Of a stretch of DNA of 32,767 nt, positions 26,801 to 32,606 are shown one piece after another; positions within the stretch are counted from its first letter, which is position 1; every line of letters begins with the position of its first letter. A program made the position numbers and the translations under genes. Where the stretch lies: NCBI GenBank assembly GCA_031270015.1, contig JAISYH010000001.1, positions 1-32,767 on the forward strand, read 5' to 3'. Origin of the DNA: Burkholderiales bacterium. Lineage in GTDB: Bacteria; Pseudomonadota; Gammaproteobacteria; Burkholderiales; Casimicrobiaceae. The notes beneath the pieces are model-generated. The model saw only the letters and a list, made by a program, of their open reading frames with translations. It did no database searches and was not told the origin of the DNA.

Positions 26801-26851
26801 AAGCTCTATTCTCTCAAAAGGTAGAGCCTCCGAAAAATCCTGGGCGGTTCA

Positions 26852-26955
26852 GTCGCGCCGACCTCCGGTATGGTTCTCCAGTCCTTCGACTCACCGCCGT
26901 ACTGCACGGTCAAAAGCTCGATACCCAGCGTGTTGGCAAAATATCTTCCCACCTC
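26852..26955. other. Unidentified gene fragment next to the IS left end
   Basis: The minus strand reads YFANTLGIELLTVQYGGESK and DWRTIPEVGA up to the IS boundary. It has protein-like composition but I cannot assign it. It may be the cut end of the gene into which the IS moved or recombined. Confidence 0.3.
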
Positions 26956-27073
26956 GCCATTGCGAGGAGCAAAGCAACGAAGCAATCCATACGGTGGTTC
27001 GGGCTTCCGAAGTGCCGGGGTGAATGGAAAAGCTCTCTGGATTGCCACGGGGCTAAAGCCCCTCGCAATGACG
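26956..27073. repeat. Dispersed palindromic repeat (about 118 bp)
   Basis: The left arm contains CCATTGCGAGGAGC and GAAGCAATCCA. The right arm contains TGGATTGC and GCCCCTCGCAATGACG. The arms are imperfect inverted copies around a 40-bp centre. Repeats built on ATTGCGAGGAGC...GAAGCAATCC are widely scattered in unrelated bacterial genomes. I see one copy in this window. Confidence 0.7.
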
Positions 27074-27396
27074 AAAACGGAGTACGAACCACCCCCTCAA
27101 CCGCTACTTTGGATTGTGCCTGCGGGACAGTTTCCGCTATCCCGCCCCGAAGCAAATCAAGCCGGAGCAGGGAAACAGCCGCGTCTTCCTGATGTGACAT
27201 TGCGCTCGAAGTCCTTGAGTGTCTGAGTTGGAAAGATTTATCTGGTGGCGTCCCACGGCGATCGCGCGACCGGCGGTCACAAAAAAACGGATGAATGGTT
27301 TGTCGGTCGCCGCGAATTGCGTTAAAATTCTTATGTTTATAGGTTAGATGGAGAGGACTCCGTCTTTCGTCATTGATAATATTGAGGGATATCCCG
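27074..27396. other. Intergenic region upstream of the secreted protein
   Basis: It contains CACCCCCTCAACC-type repetitive-looking sequence at the left and no convincing gene. The promoter and GAGGGA ribosome-binding site of the secreted protein lie at its right end. Confidence 0.4.
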
Positions 27397-28617
27397 ATGA
27401 AGAAGTTCTTTGATTTTTTCTGCACCGCGGCTGCCGTGGTGTTGTTTGCGGCGTCGGCGCAAGCCGCGATCTTCCAGTATTCTGACCCCGAATGCGATTC
27501 ATTCACGCTGGCGGATTCCGGCAGCGGCGTATTCATCATTTCTTGCGTCAAAGACGGCGGCGGACCTGACCCGAATGCGCCGACCGATTGTATGGCAAGC
27601 GCGGACCCCACCTTTTTTGCTTTCGGCGTGACGCCGGCGCAACCGACGATTGCGATGACCTGCGTCGGCAACGCCTCCGACACGACGACCTACACGTGGA
27701 CGCGGACGAGTTTTACGGGCGACGGCGCGCCGACCGCCAGTTTCAGCGGCGCGAGTTTCTCTGACAGTCTGCCGGGGAATACCGGCGACGCCGACATCGT
27801 TTACGTCTATACCGGGCAAGCGTGCAACGGCGCCTCGTGCGCGTCGCCCTCAACGGCAAGCGTGACCATGGTGAAGCAGGGGGGCAGCGGTCCTACTACA
27901 CCGAGCGCGCCGACCAGTTGCGTATTGAACCTCAGTGTCACCAACTTGCCCAATACGGGCGGGAATGTGACGCTGACCGCGTCATCTTGCGCGGGAACGG
28001 ACGCGAACACGACTTATCAGTTTTTCAAGAATGGAACATCGCTCGCTGATCCGGCGACCAGCGTCACCCATGTCATCAACTTGCCGGCAAATACGACTTC
28101 TTCTCCGGTCACGTCGAATTTCTATGTAAAAGTGTGTAATGGCGCGCTTTGCATGGATACGGCGACAAAATCGGTGACGGTCGCCGCAGGCAGTGGCGGT
28201 GGCGGCACGTTATGCGCGCAGTACAACGTCGTCTATGACGGTACTCTTGCCAAAGGAACGCAACGCGAGCAAACGGGGATGGGCGCGATGCAGGTGTTCG
28301 TCGGCAGCTTTGTCGCCGCGCAAAGCGGCAGCGGCGTTGGCAGCGCCATCACATTGACTTCTGGCTTGCCGGGCAATTATACCGTGACCATTTCTACGCA
28401 AAAATGCGATTTCCGCCCCCGCGATGAAACCGGCGTGGCTGGTCCGTTAGTCCGCTCCTCAATGAGCAGCATGCCCTCGGCAGGCTACTCGATAGGCAGC
28501 GCTTCCGGCAATCTCACCGCCGGGCAAACCTATTACATCAACCTGATCCCGGGAAATGGTTCGGGAGTCAACAGTTGCGCCCAGGGACGCTGCGACGTGC
28601 GTATCTCCCATAAATGA
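27397..28617 (+). CDS. Secreted Ig-like / Cys-paired repeat protein
   Basis: It encodes 406 residues from ATG 27397 (GAGGGA 8 bp upstream; an in-frame ATG at 27373 is less likely). A signal peptide ends near ASAQA. The mature part is Thr/Ser/Gly-rich with beta-sandwich-like segments, each with paired cysteines. Two central segments start TPSAPTSCVLNLSVTNLP-like and resemble Ig/PKD-type domains (YQFFKNGTSL...NFYVKVCNGALC). A GSGGGG linker leads to a C-terminal domain of about 130 residues ending CAQGRCDVRISHK. It is probably exported to the periplasm or surface, with no catalytic motif and no sorting signal at the end. Function unknown. A strong terminator follows. Confidence 0.8.
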   Translation: MKKFFDFFCTAAAVVLFAASAQAAIFQYSDPECDSFTLADSGSGVFIISCVKDGGGPDPNAPTDCMASADPTFFAFGVTPAQPTIAMTCVGNASDTTTYTWTRTSFTGDGAPTASFSGASFSDSLPGNTGDADIVYVYTGQACNGASCASPSTASVTMVKQGGSGPTTPSAPTSCVLNLSVTNLPNTGGNVTLTASSCAGTDANTTYQFFKNGTSLADPATSVTHVINLPANTTSSPVTSNFYVKVCNGALCMDTATKSVTVAAGSGGGGTLCAQYNVVYDGTLAKGTQREQTGMGAMQVFVGSFVAAQSGSGVGSAITLTSGLPGNYTVTISTQKCDFRPRDETGVAGPLVRSSMSSMPSAGYSIGSASGNLTAGQTYYINLIPGNGSGVNSCAQGRCDVRISHK

Positions 28618-28635
28618 TCTAAAATGGATTTCTTT

Positions 28636-28673
28636 GGAGCCTTGTTGTACATGCAACAAGGCTCCCGTTTTTT
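28636..28673 (+). terminator. Intrinsic terminator after the secreted protein gene
   Basis: GGAGCCTTGTTG (28636-28647) pairs perfectly with CAACAAGGCTCC (28654-28665) around TACATG, followed by CGTTTTTT. It lies 18 bp after the stop codon. Confidence 0.93.
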
Positions 28674-28696
28674 GAACTTATTGTGAGAGGTGTCGT

Positions 28697-29644
28697 GTGG
28701 TGTCGAGATCGTGGATGTTGTTGTGTTTTTTGCTTTTTCCCGCCGCGCTCTATGCGCAGGAGGATGATCCGGTGTTGTTGTCGAACAATGTGACGGCGGT
28801 CAAGTTGAGCGATTATCAGGCGGAATTGACGCGCTTGCCGGAAAATATGCGCGGCGGCTTTGCGGCGAATAAAAAACGCGCCGATCAGCTTTTGCGGAAT
28901 TTGCTCGAAACCAAAACGCTGGCGGTGATGGCGGAAGAAGACGGCTTGGGAAAAATTCCCGAGAATCGGGCGATATTGGAATTGGAACGGCAACGCAATC
29001 TGTCGCGTTTTGCCATCAATAAAGTGCGCGAAGACGCGCTCAAGAGTTTTGAAGAAAGCCGCGCCCAATATGAAACGCGCGCCAAGGAAAAATACGTCCT
29101 TGAAAAAAACCGCTATACGACGCCCGCGCAGGTCAAAGCCTCGCACATTCTGATCAGTAAGGAAAAACACGGCGCCGAAGAAGGCAAGAAAATCGCCGCG
29201 GAAGTTCTCAAACAAGCGCGCGCCGGAAAAGATTTCAATGAGCTTGCCGCCGAATTTTCAGAAGATCCTTCGGTCAAGGAAAATCGCGGCGCGCTTGGTT
29301 GGTTCGCGCAAGGAAAAATGGTGCCCGAATTTTCCGACGCGGCGTTTGCGTTGAACGAAGGCGGGATCAGCGATATCGTCGAGACAAGATACGGATGGCA
29401 CATCATTCGCGTCGAAGAGAAAAAAGAAGAACGGCGGGCGACGTTCGAGGAGGTCAGATCCGACATTATGGAAGAACTCAAAAAAGAATTCGCCGACGAT
29501 CAGCAGAATTGGCTGATCGCCAAAATCAGGAACGATCCGGCGCTGGTCGTCAACGAAAAAAATATCGAAGAATATGTTTACGTTCAACCGCCCTCTCAGG
29601 AACAAATCAATAAAGCGGTGGAAGCGATTCTGAAAAAACCTTGA
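28697..29644 (+). CDS. Periplasmic PpiC-type peptidyl-prolyl isomerase
   Basis: It encodes 315 residues from GTG 28697, with GAGAGG 6 bp upstream and a signal peptide (MVSRSWMLLCFLLFPAALYA). An N-terminal helical SurA/PrsA-like chaperone segment (about 25-140) precedes a parvulin domain (about 144-240). That domain shows VKASHILISK, FNELAAEFSEDPSVKENRGA, LGWFAQGKMVPEFSDAAFAL and RYGWHIIRVEE. A C-terminal helical region follows. It probably assists folding of exported proteins. The preceding secreted-protein gene has its own terminator, so this gene is a separate unit. Its TGA stop lies within the first arm of the inverted repeat at 29641. Confidence 0.93.
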   Translation: MVSRSWMLLCFLLFPAALYAQEDDPVLLSNNVTAVKLSDYQAELTRLPENMRGGFAANKKRADQLLRNLLETKTLAVMAEEDGLGKIPENRAILELERQRNLSRFAINKVREDALKSFEESRAQYETRAKEKYVLEKNRYTTPAQVKASHILISKEKHGAEEGKKIAAEVLKQARAGKDFNELAAEFSEDPSVKENRGALGWFAQGKMVPEFSDAAFALNEGGISDIVETRYGWHIIRVEEKKEERRATFEEVRSDIMEELKKEFADDQQNWLIAKIRNDPALVVNEKNIEEYVYVQPPSQEQINKAVEAILKKP

Positions 29645-29712
29645 CATTCCTCCCCCCGCTTGAAGGCGGCGGAGTTGGTTTCCTCTCTCACTCGAGGGCG
29701 GGGGGATGTCAA
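29641..29712. repeat. Inverted repeat TTGACAT...ATGTCAA, possible IS200/IS605-type end
   Basis: TTGACAT (29641-29647) with CTCCCCCCGC faces GCGGGGGGATGTCAA ending at 29712. The strand reading GGGGGGAGGAATGTCAA resembles right ends of IS200/IS605-type (TnpB-carrying) elements. No tnpA or tnpB remains. The structure may also end transcription of the isomerase gene. Confidence 0.5.
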
Positions 29713-29934
29713 AAACCAGACTCGCTATGCGAACCAAGACGAACGAGTTCTAAGTCCCCACATCCGGCCTCTGGTAGATCAGCGCCAAGTCGGGCTTGAC
29801 GTGGTCAATCCCGATAGTTTTTCCAGTCGCCCGTGAGCGCATGACCGTAGCGCCGACAGACAAACTCAGGGCTACCTGTATGGACAATAGATGAAGTCTT
29901 CCCGTTCCGTCACCATGCCTACGCTGCTCGAGAG
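29713..29934. other. Gene-poor stretch before the solo IS end
   Basis: A minus-strand frame of about 75 codons (29750-29977) runs through here into the IS end. Its tail (LSVGATVMRSRATGKTIGID) looks protein-like but I cannot assign it, and its first codons are IS sequence. Treat it as a possible fragment only. Confidence 0.3.
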
Positions 29935-29988
29935 TGAACCGCCCCGGGTTTCTCGGAGGCAGTTTTGTCTGAGTCATGCGGCATAACG
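29935..29988 (-). mobile_element. Solo right end of the same IS3-family element
   Basis: These 54 bp match 25967-26020, the right end of the IS3-family copy, at 49 positions, starting from the terminal TGAACC. Here the IS sequence stops exactly at GCATAAC and continues as an attC site, so only the terminus of a second copy survives. Confidence 0.85.
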
Positions 29989-30044
29989 CTAGAGTTCAGG
30001 GGCGCGCTGCTTGCAGCGCGTCCCTCTGGAACGAGATGTTAGAC
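29981..30044 (-). other. attC recombination site a (array end)
   Basis: On the minus strand, R'' GTCTAAC (30044-30038) is followed by TCTCGTTCCAGAGGGACGCG, a short loop, and the complementary CGCGCCCCTGAAC, then GCGTTATGC. The arms pair as in a folded attC with extrahelical bases. The R' box is GTTATGC rather than GTTRRRY because it is supplied by IS sequence. The arrangement resembles class 1 integron attC sites read in the same direction, which fixes the array orientation as minus. Confidence 0.82.
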
Positions 30045-30117
30045 GATGACCTGCGATGGTGTAAAAAGGGTTGAGTTCGCGAGGCGCAGATTGGCGCGAA
30101 TCGTCCGGGATGCGACA

Positions 30118-30124
30118 GTTAGGC
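30118..30124 (-). other. Lone attC R'' box of the zinc-ribbon cassette
   Basis: The minus strand reads TTGGTGCCTAAC (30129-30118), the exact complement of the cassette's own first bases GTTAGGCACCAA (30434-30423). This 12-bp match marks it as the original cassette end. No matching R' follows; about 75 nt later a second, complete attC begins. Confidence 0.6.
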
Positions 30125-30180
30125 ACCAACCGACGGGCTAAGGGAGTTGATGTCTGATTGTTGAGTAGCACGGATGACAC

Positions 30181-30423
30181 TCATGCGGCTTTCGAAAGAG
30201 ATGCGCCGCAGTGGGGGCAAAAAGATATTTCTATGCCGCCGCCACCAGCACTCTCAGGAATTACTATGACCCAGCACTCATCGTCATACCACTCGTAGCG
30301 AACGTCGTAGTAGCAGGTTGTTGTGTGCTCAATGAAGTCTTCGCAGCAACCTGTGAATCCTTTGGGCACACAAGATGTACCTTCTGGGCACGTGGTTCCA
30401 TCCGCGTGGGCTGATCTTGTCAT
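30181..30423 (-). CDS. Cassette protein, Cys-rich, zinc-ribbon-like
   Basis: The 80-residue protein has eight cysteines (12, 18, 26, 27, 37, 50, 69, 72). The C-terminal FCPHCGASL is a zinc-ribbon half-site, and CCEDF plus CYYDVRYEWYDDECWVIV precede it. It lacks a signal peptide. The ATG lies only 11 nt inside the cassette boundary (GTTAGGCACCAATG), so any ribosome-binding site would have to come from the preceding attC. Family unknown; a metal-binding or nucleic-acid-binding role is only a guess. Confidence 0.7.
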   Translation of the reverse strand: MTRSAHADGTTCPEGTSCVPKGFTGCCEDFIEHTTTCYYDVRYEWYDDECWVIVIPESAGGGGIEISFCPHCGASLSKAA

Positions 30424-30427
30424 TGGT

Positions 30428-30454
30428 GCCTAACGCTTGAATGAAATGTTAGGC
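30428..30454 (-). other. Collapsed attC site b (27 bp)
   Basis: The minus strand reads R'' GCCTAAC, then ATTTCATTCAAGC, then R' GTTAGGC. This equals the two outer ends of an ordinary attC (compare ATTCRTTCAAGCC...TTCAAGCGTTAGGC) with the whole central palindrome missing. Both R boxes are perfect. It borders the zinc-ribbon cassette. Confidence 0.75.
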
Positions 30455-30685
30455 GATGGCCTACGAAAGAGCGCAGGAAATTGAGACCGCAAGCCGCGAG
30501 CAAACCACAACGTGGAAGAAGCGCGAAAGATTGAGACCGAGAACAGCGATGTTGGAGAAGGGCGCGGATGTTTGCGTTTGCGCGGACGAAAACCCTCCAT
30601 TTGGAGCACGGAAACTGGAGTTTGCCACAAACGGCAAACCGAAGCCAGACAGCAACGCCCGATGCGAAGCGCAAAAGTAGCGGAA
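30455..30685 (-). other. Non-coding cassette segment
   Basis: No gene is recognisable. Its attC-proximal end (about 30455-30505) resembles the segments preceding attC a, d and e (motif GCGGCTTGCGGTCTCAA... ending CATCGCCTAAC). It may be the tail of a lost cassette. Confidence 0.5.
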
Positions 30686-30692
30686 TGTTAGG
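30686..30692 (-). other. Lone attC R'' box of the TfoX cassette
   Basis: The minus strand AAATGCCTAAC is the exact complement of the cassette's start GTTAGGCATTT (31031-31021), an 11-bp match. The TAA within the box is the stop codon of the TfoX-like gene. No R' partner follows before attC b. Confidence 0.6.
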
Positions 30693-31017
30693 CATTTTTC
30701 TTTTTGGGCTTTGGTAGCGGAAGTTCATTGCCTGTAACCTGAATTAACTGATTGAGCCAGTCTCGATCTTCCCAGAGGTCGGCGGTGATAAGCAAATGGG
30801 GTTTTGCGCCAGGATATGGGGCACCTTCGATTACTTGTTGCACCATGCTTCGTCCTGCACTTGTTGGCTTGAGGTACAACTGGTCATCGCAGACCAAAGC
30901 AACGGGTTTGCCCGCCAAATATAGGCAATAATCGCCAAACATTTTCTTTGCGCTCACATTGGCTAAACCTGCAAGCTGGTCTAGCAGAAAATCCATCGTG
31001 GCTTGAGATGTCGCCAT
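30688..31017 (-). CDS. Cassette protein with TfoX N-terminal domain
   Basis: The 109-residue protein matches the TfoX/Sxy N-terminal domain: a helical start (MDFLLDQLAGLANVSAKKMF) then GDYCLYLAGKPVALVCDDQLYLKP, and ...WEDRDWLNQLIQ near the end. It lacks the TfoX C-terminal domain and ends in a Lys-rich tail (PLPKPKKKNA). Single-domain proteins of this type are frequent integron cassette products; their function is not settled, and a link to competence control is not implied. Its start codon is about 15 nt inside the cassette boundary and its stop overlaps an R'' box. Confidence 0.88.
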   Translation of the reverse strand: MATSQATMDFLLDQLAGLANVSAKKMFGDYCLYLAGKPVALVCDDQLYLKPTSAGRSMVQQVIEGAPYPGAKPHLLITADLWEDRDWLNQLIQVTGNELPLPKPKKKNA

Positions 31018-31024
31018 ATGAAAT

Positions 31025-31094
31025 GCCTAACGTTGGAGTTCAGGGGCGCTGCGCGGCTTTATGCGCAGCGTCCCTCTGGAACGAGATGTTAGAC
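31025..31094 (-). other. attC site d
   Basis: Minus strand: R'' GTCTAAC (31094-31088), arm CTCGTTCCAGAGGGACGCTG, loop, arm CAGCGCCCCTGAACTCC, R' GTTAGGC (31031-31025). The arms are complementary apart from extrahelical bases. It belongs to the membrane-protein cassette, whose start GTTAGAC pairs with this R''. Confidence 0.9.
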
Positions 31095-31194
31095 GATGAC
31101 CTGAGATGCTGCAAGAATGTTTGAGTCCGCAAGGCGCGGATTGGGGCGAAACAGTGCGGGAAAAGCGCGTGGACACTCATACCCACATTGGATG

Positions 31195-31416
31195 TTACCA
31201 CCACTTCAGTACCTTTCCTACGCCCAGTAGCGCCATGAACAGTGCGATGACTACACAGATATTTTTATTGAGAAGGAAAGGAGGGAACCGTTCCTTTTGA
31301 TGGGGGGGCATGTTTTCGACCGTGACTGCGAGATAAAAGAATAAAGCGGCTCCCGCGACCCAGCCAATGACGTCGTACCACGACCCGAAAATTTGACTTC
31401 CAATCGTTTGTCCCAT
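31195..31416 (-). CDS. Cassette-encoded small membrane protein
   Basis: From ATG 31416 it encodes 73 residues with two hydrophobic segments (WYDVIGWVAGAALFFYLAV and ICVVIALFMALLGVG) separated by a polar, basic loop, ending KVLKWW. The same frame is open further upstream and reads convincingly (SQHWLSRFVSGAKARWLIQT, CISILPTYLGYH) to the cassette boundary, but has no ATG, GTG or TTG. So the real protein may be longer with a damaged or fused start. Family not recognised. Confidence 0.6.
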   Translation of the reverse strand: MGQTIGSQIFGSWYDVIGWVAGAALFFYLAVTVENMPPHQKERFPPFLLNKNICVVIALFMALLGVGKVLKWW

Positions 31417-31553
31417 GTGGTATCCAAGATAGGTTGGTAAAATTGAAATGCACGTTTGAATTAACCAGCGCGCTTTAGCGCCTGATACGAAGCGCGAAAG
31501 CCAGTGTTGAGAAGACGGTGAAAAATGATGAACATAAGGCGATTCCTGGCATG

Positions 31554-31617
31554 GTCTAACGCTGGAGTTCAGGGGCGCGCCGCGTGCGGCGCGTCCCTCT
31601 GGAACGCAATGTTAGGC
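31554..31617 (-). other. attC site e
   Basis: Minus strand: R'' GCCTAAC (31617-31611), arm GCGTTCCAGAGGGACGCGCC, short loop, arm GGCGCGCCCCTGAACTCCAG, R' GTTAGAC (31560-31554). The fold is nearly perfect. It closes the cassette carrying the peptidase/TIMP-like pair, whose last stop codon is 25 bp upstream. Confidence 0.92.
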
Positions 31618-31641
31618 GATGGCCTGCGAGGATACAAGAAC

Positions 31642-32076
31642 TTACTGATGAGCGGGTTGCGCGGGCATTATTGCAGAACGCTTGCCGTAGCGTGTCAGCC
31701 AAAGCAAACTGTCCGCAGCCTCTGACTCGTGCCGATTCCCCCGACAACGATAAGTTCCAAAATCGTCCCCCTTGCCACGAGTCAGATATAGAAGATAGAT
31801 ACTATTTCTTTCCAGCGCATACATACAGTCATCTCCCGTGAAGACATGGAATGATTGGGGTACATCAGACTTCCAGGACTGGAGCGTTTCTCCAGTTACA
31901 CGCACAACCCCGTCGGTGAGAGTGATAACTTCCTTGACTTGAACCATCGCTACTGCGTTGGCTCTTGCGTAGGCAGTATACAAGGTTGGTTCCTTACAGC
32001 GGCAAGCCCAAGCCTCAAACGGCACAATCAAAGTGACGAGCATGAGCATTCCTGTTAGTTTCATGTTAGGCATCAT
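31642..32076 (-). CDS. Exported NTR/TIMP-like protein, possible metallopeptidase inhibitor
   Basis: From ATG 32076 it encodes 144 residues; the ATGA overlap with the upstream peptidase gene decides the start. A signal peptide (MKLTGMLMLVTLIVPFEAWA) has an Ala-x-Ala site, so the predicted mature protein begins Cys-Arg-Cys. TIMP-type metalloprotease inhibitors also start Cys-x-Cys at the mature N-terminus. Four cysteines occur at mature positions 1, 3, 60 and 87, close to the 1-72 and 3-101 disulfides of animal TIMP-2. The body (NAVAMVQVKEVITL, WKSDVPQSFHVFTGDDC, NSIYLLYL) fits the NTR beta-barrel found in many bacteria. Inhibition of the coupled peptidase is inference. It is followed by attC e. 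Confidence 0.72.
   Translation of the reverse strand: MMPNMKLTGMLMLVTLIVPFEAWACRCKEPTLYTAYARANAVAMVQVKEVITLTDGVVRVTGETLQSWKSDVPQSFHVFTGDDCMYALERNSIYLLYLTRGKGDDFGTYRCRGNRHESEAADSLLWLTRYGKRSAIMPAQPAHQ
32065..32071 (-). other. R''-like box between the peptidase and TIMP-like genes
   Basis: The minus strand GCCTAAC directly follows the peptidase stop codon, just as in the TfoX cassette. No R' follows. It is either coincidence or the last trace of an attC lost when two cassettes fused. Confidence 0.35.
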
Positions 32077-32555
32077 GCGAACCCCGCATTCGTGGAATGC
32101 AATAGCTTCCCGATAATGGTTGGATCTTCCAGCCCCGGGAGCAGACAATTTTGCAGAGTCGCCTCGGCTTGGTGAGTATTTCCTGGCGCCCCATTTACGT
32201 GAGCAAGCTCGTGAATCAGTGTGGCCGCCACTGTCCAGCGCCCCATTTCTAGTGAAAACGCCGTGATTGTGATGTCATTTCCTCTTTTTGCCCCGTAATC
32301 GCCATACTGACGCGAGGGATCAAAATTGATCCAAATCGAGATATCCATCCATATCTGCGCAAACGTTCGCCCTGCTGGCAATGCCTTAAATGCCTTATCA
32401 CATCGTGCATCACCATAAATACGTGTGTCAATAATATGTATTGCGCTCTGTAAGGTAGTGAGAAACAACGCGTCCGTGTAGGGTAAGTACTGGTGCCCTC
32501 CGGCGAGCGGAGCTGGACCGTTATGTTTGCTGTTTGGCGTATTAATGCGTGGCAT
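32073..32555 (-). CDS. Predicted HExxH zinc metallopeptidase, cassette-borne
   Basis: From ATG 32555, with AAAGGAGG 6 bp before it, it encodes 160 residues. An in-frame ATG at 32606 has no such site. The zincin motif is HELAH at 115-119 in TVAATLIHELAHVNGAPGNT, with E131 (THQAEATLQNC) a plausible third ligand. Two cysteines (C52, C137) may pair. There is no signal peptide and the N-terminal 20 residues look unstructured. I do not recognise the exact family; the layout recalls compact peptidase domains of the M35/toxin-effector kind. It overlaps the TIMP-like gene by ATGA, so both are made together. The last codons run into TGCCTAAC, an attC R''-like box. Confidence 0.72.
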   Translation of the reverse strand: MPRINTPNSKHNGPAPLAGGHQYLPYTDALFLTTLQSAIHIIDTRIYGDARCDKAFKALPAGRTFAQIWMDISIWINFDPSRQYGDYGAKRGNDITITAFSLEMGRWTVAATLIHELAHVNGAPGNTHQAEATLQNCLLPGLEDPTIIGKLLHSTNAGFA

Positions 32556-32606
32556 GTGACCTCCTTTTATAAAACATAGATCGAAAACAGTGTAGGTGAG
32601 AAGCAT

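Larger units (their letters stand above)
25967..26851 (-). mobile_element. Shrunken IS3-family insertion sequence
   Basis: Terminal inverted repeats are recognisable. The left end on the minus strand is TGAACCGCCCAGGATTTTTC (26851 downward) and the right end is TGAAGCACCCCGGGTTTCTC (25967 upward); they match at about 21 of 26 positions. Inside are orfA and orfB relics on the minus strand. At 885 bp it is well below the roughly 1.2 kb expected, owing to several internal deletions. The flanking triplets differ (TTT and GTC), so there is no target duplication: one flank was rearranged after insertion into the IS5-like gene. It cannot transpose by itself. Confidence 0.85.

Noticed and set aside
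28619..29215. 198-codon minus-strand frame opposite the isomerase
   Set aside because: It is Phe/Arg-rich antisense of a recognised parvulin gene and contains the terminator hairpin.
30420..30728. 102-codon minus-strand frame between two cassettes
   Set aside because: It crosses an attC site and ends in the typical attC-derived string (GHRLTFHSSV), with no ribosome-binding site or family.
29981..31617. Cassette array read on the plus strand
   Set aside because: R boxes are symmetric and allow it, but the L-arm order (CGTTC after R'', GAACTCCA(A/G)C before R'), the gene strands and the complementarity of cassette starts to R'' boxes all favour the minus strand.
31525..31725. Plus-strand frame across attC e
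   Set aside because: It is translation of the attC palindrome and a cassette end, antisense to the array.
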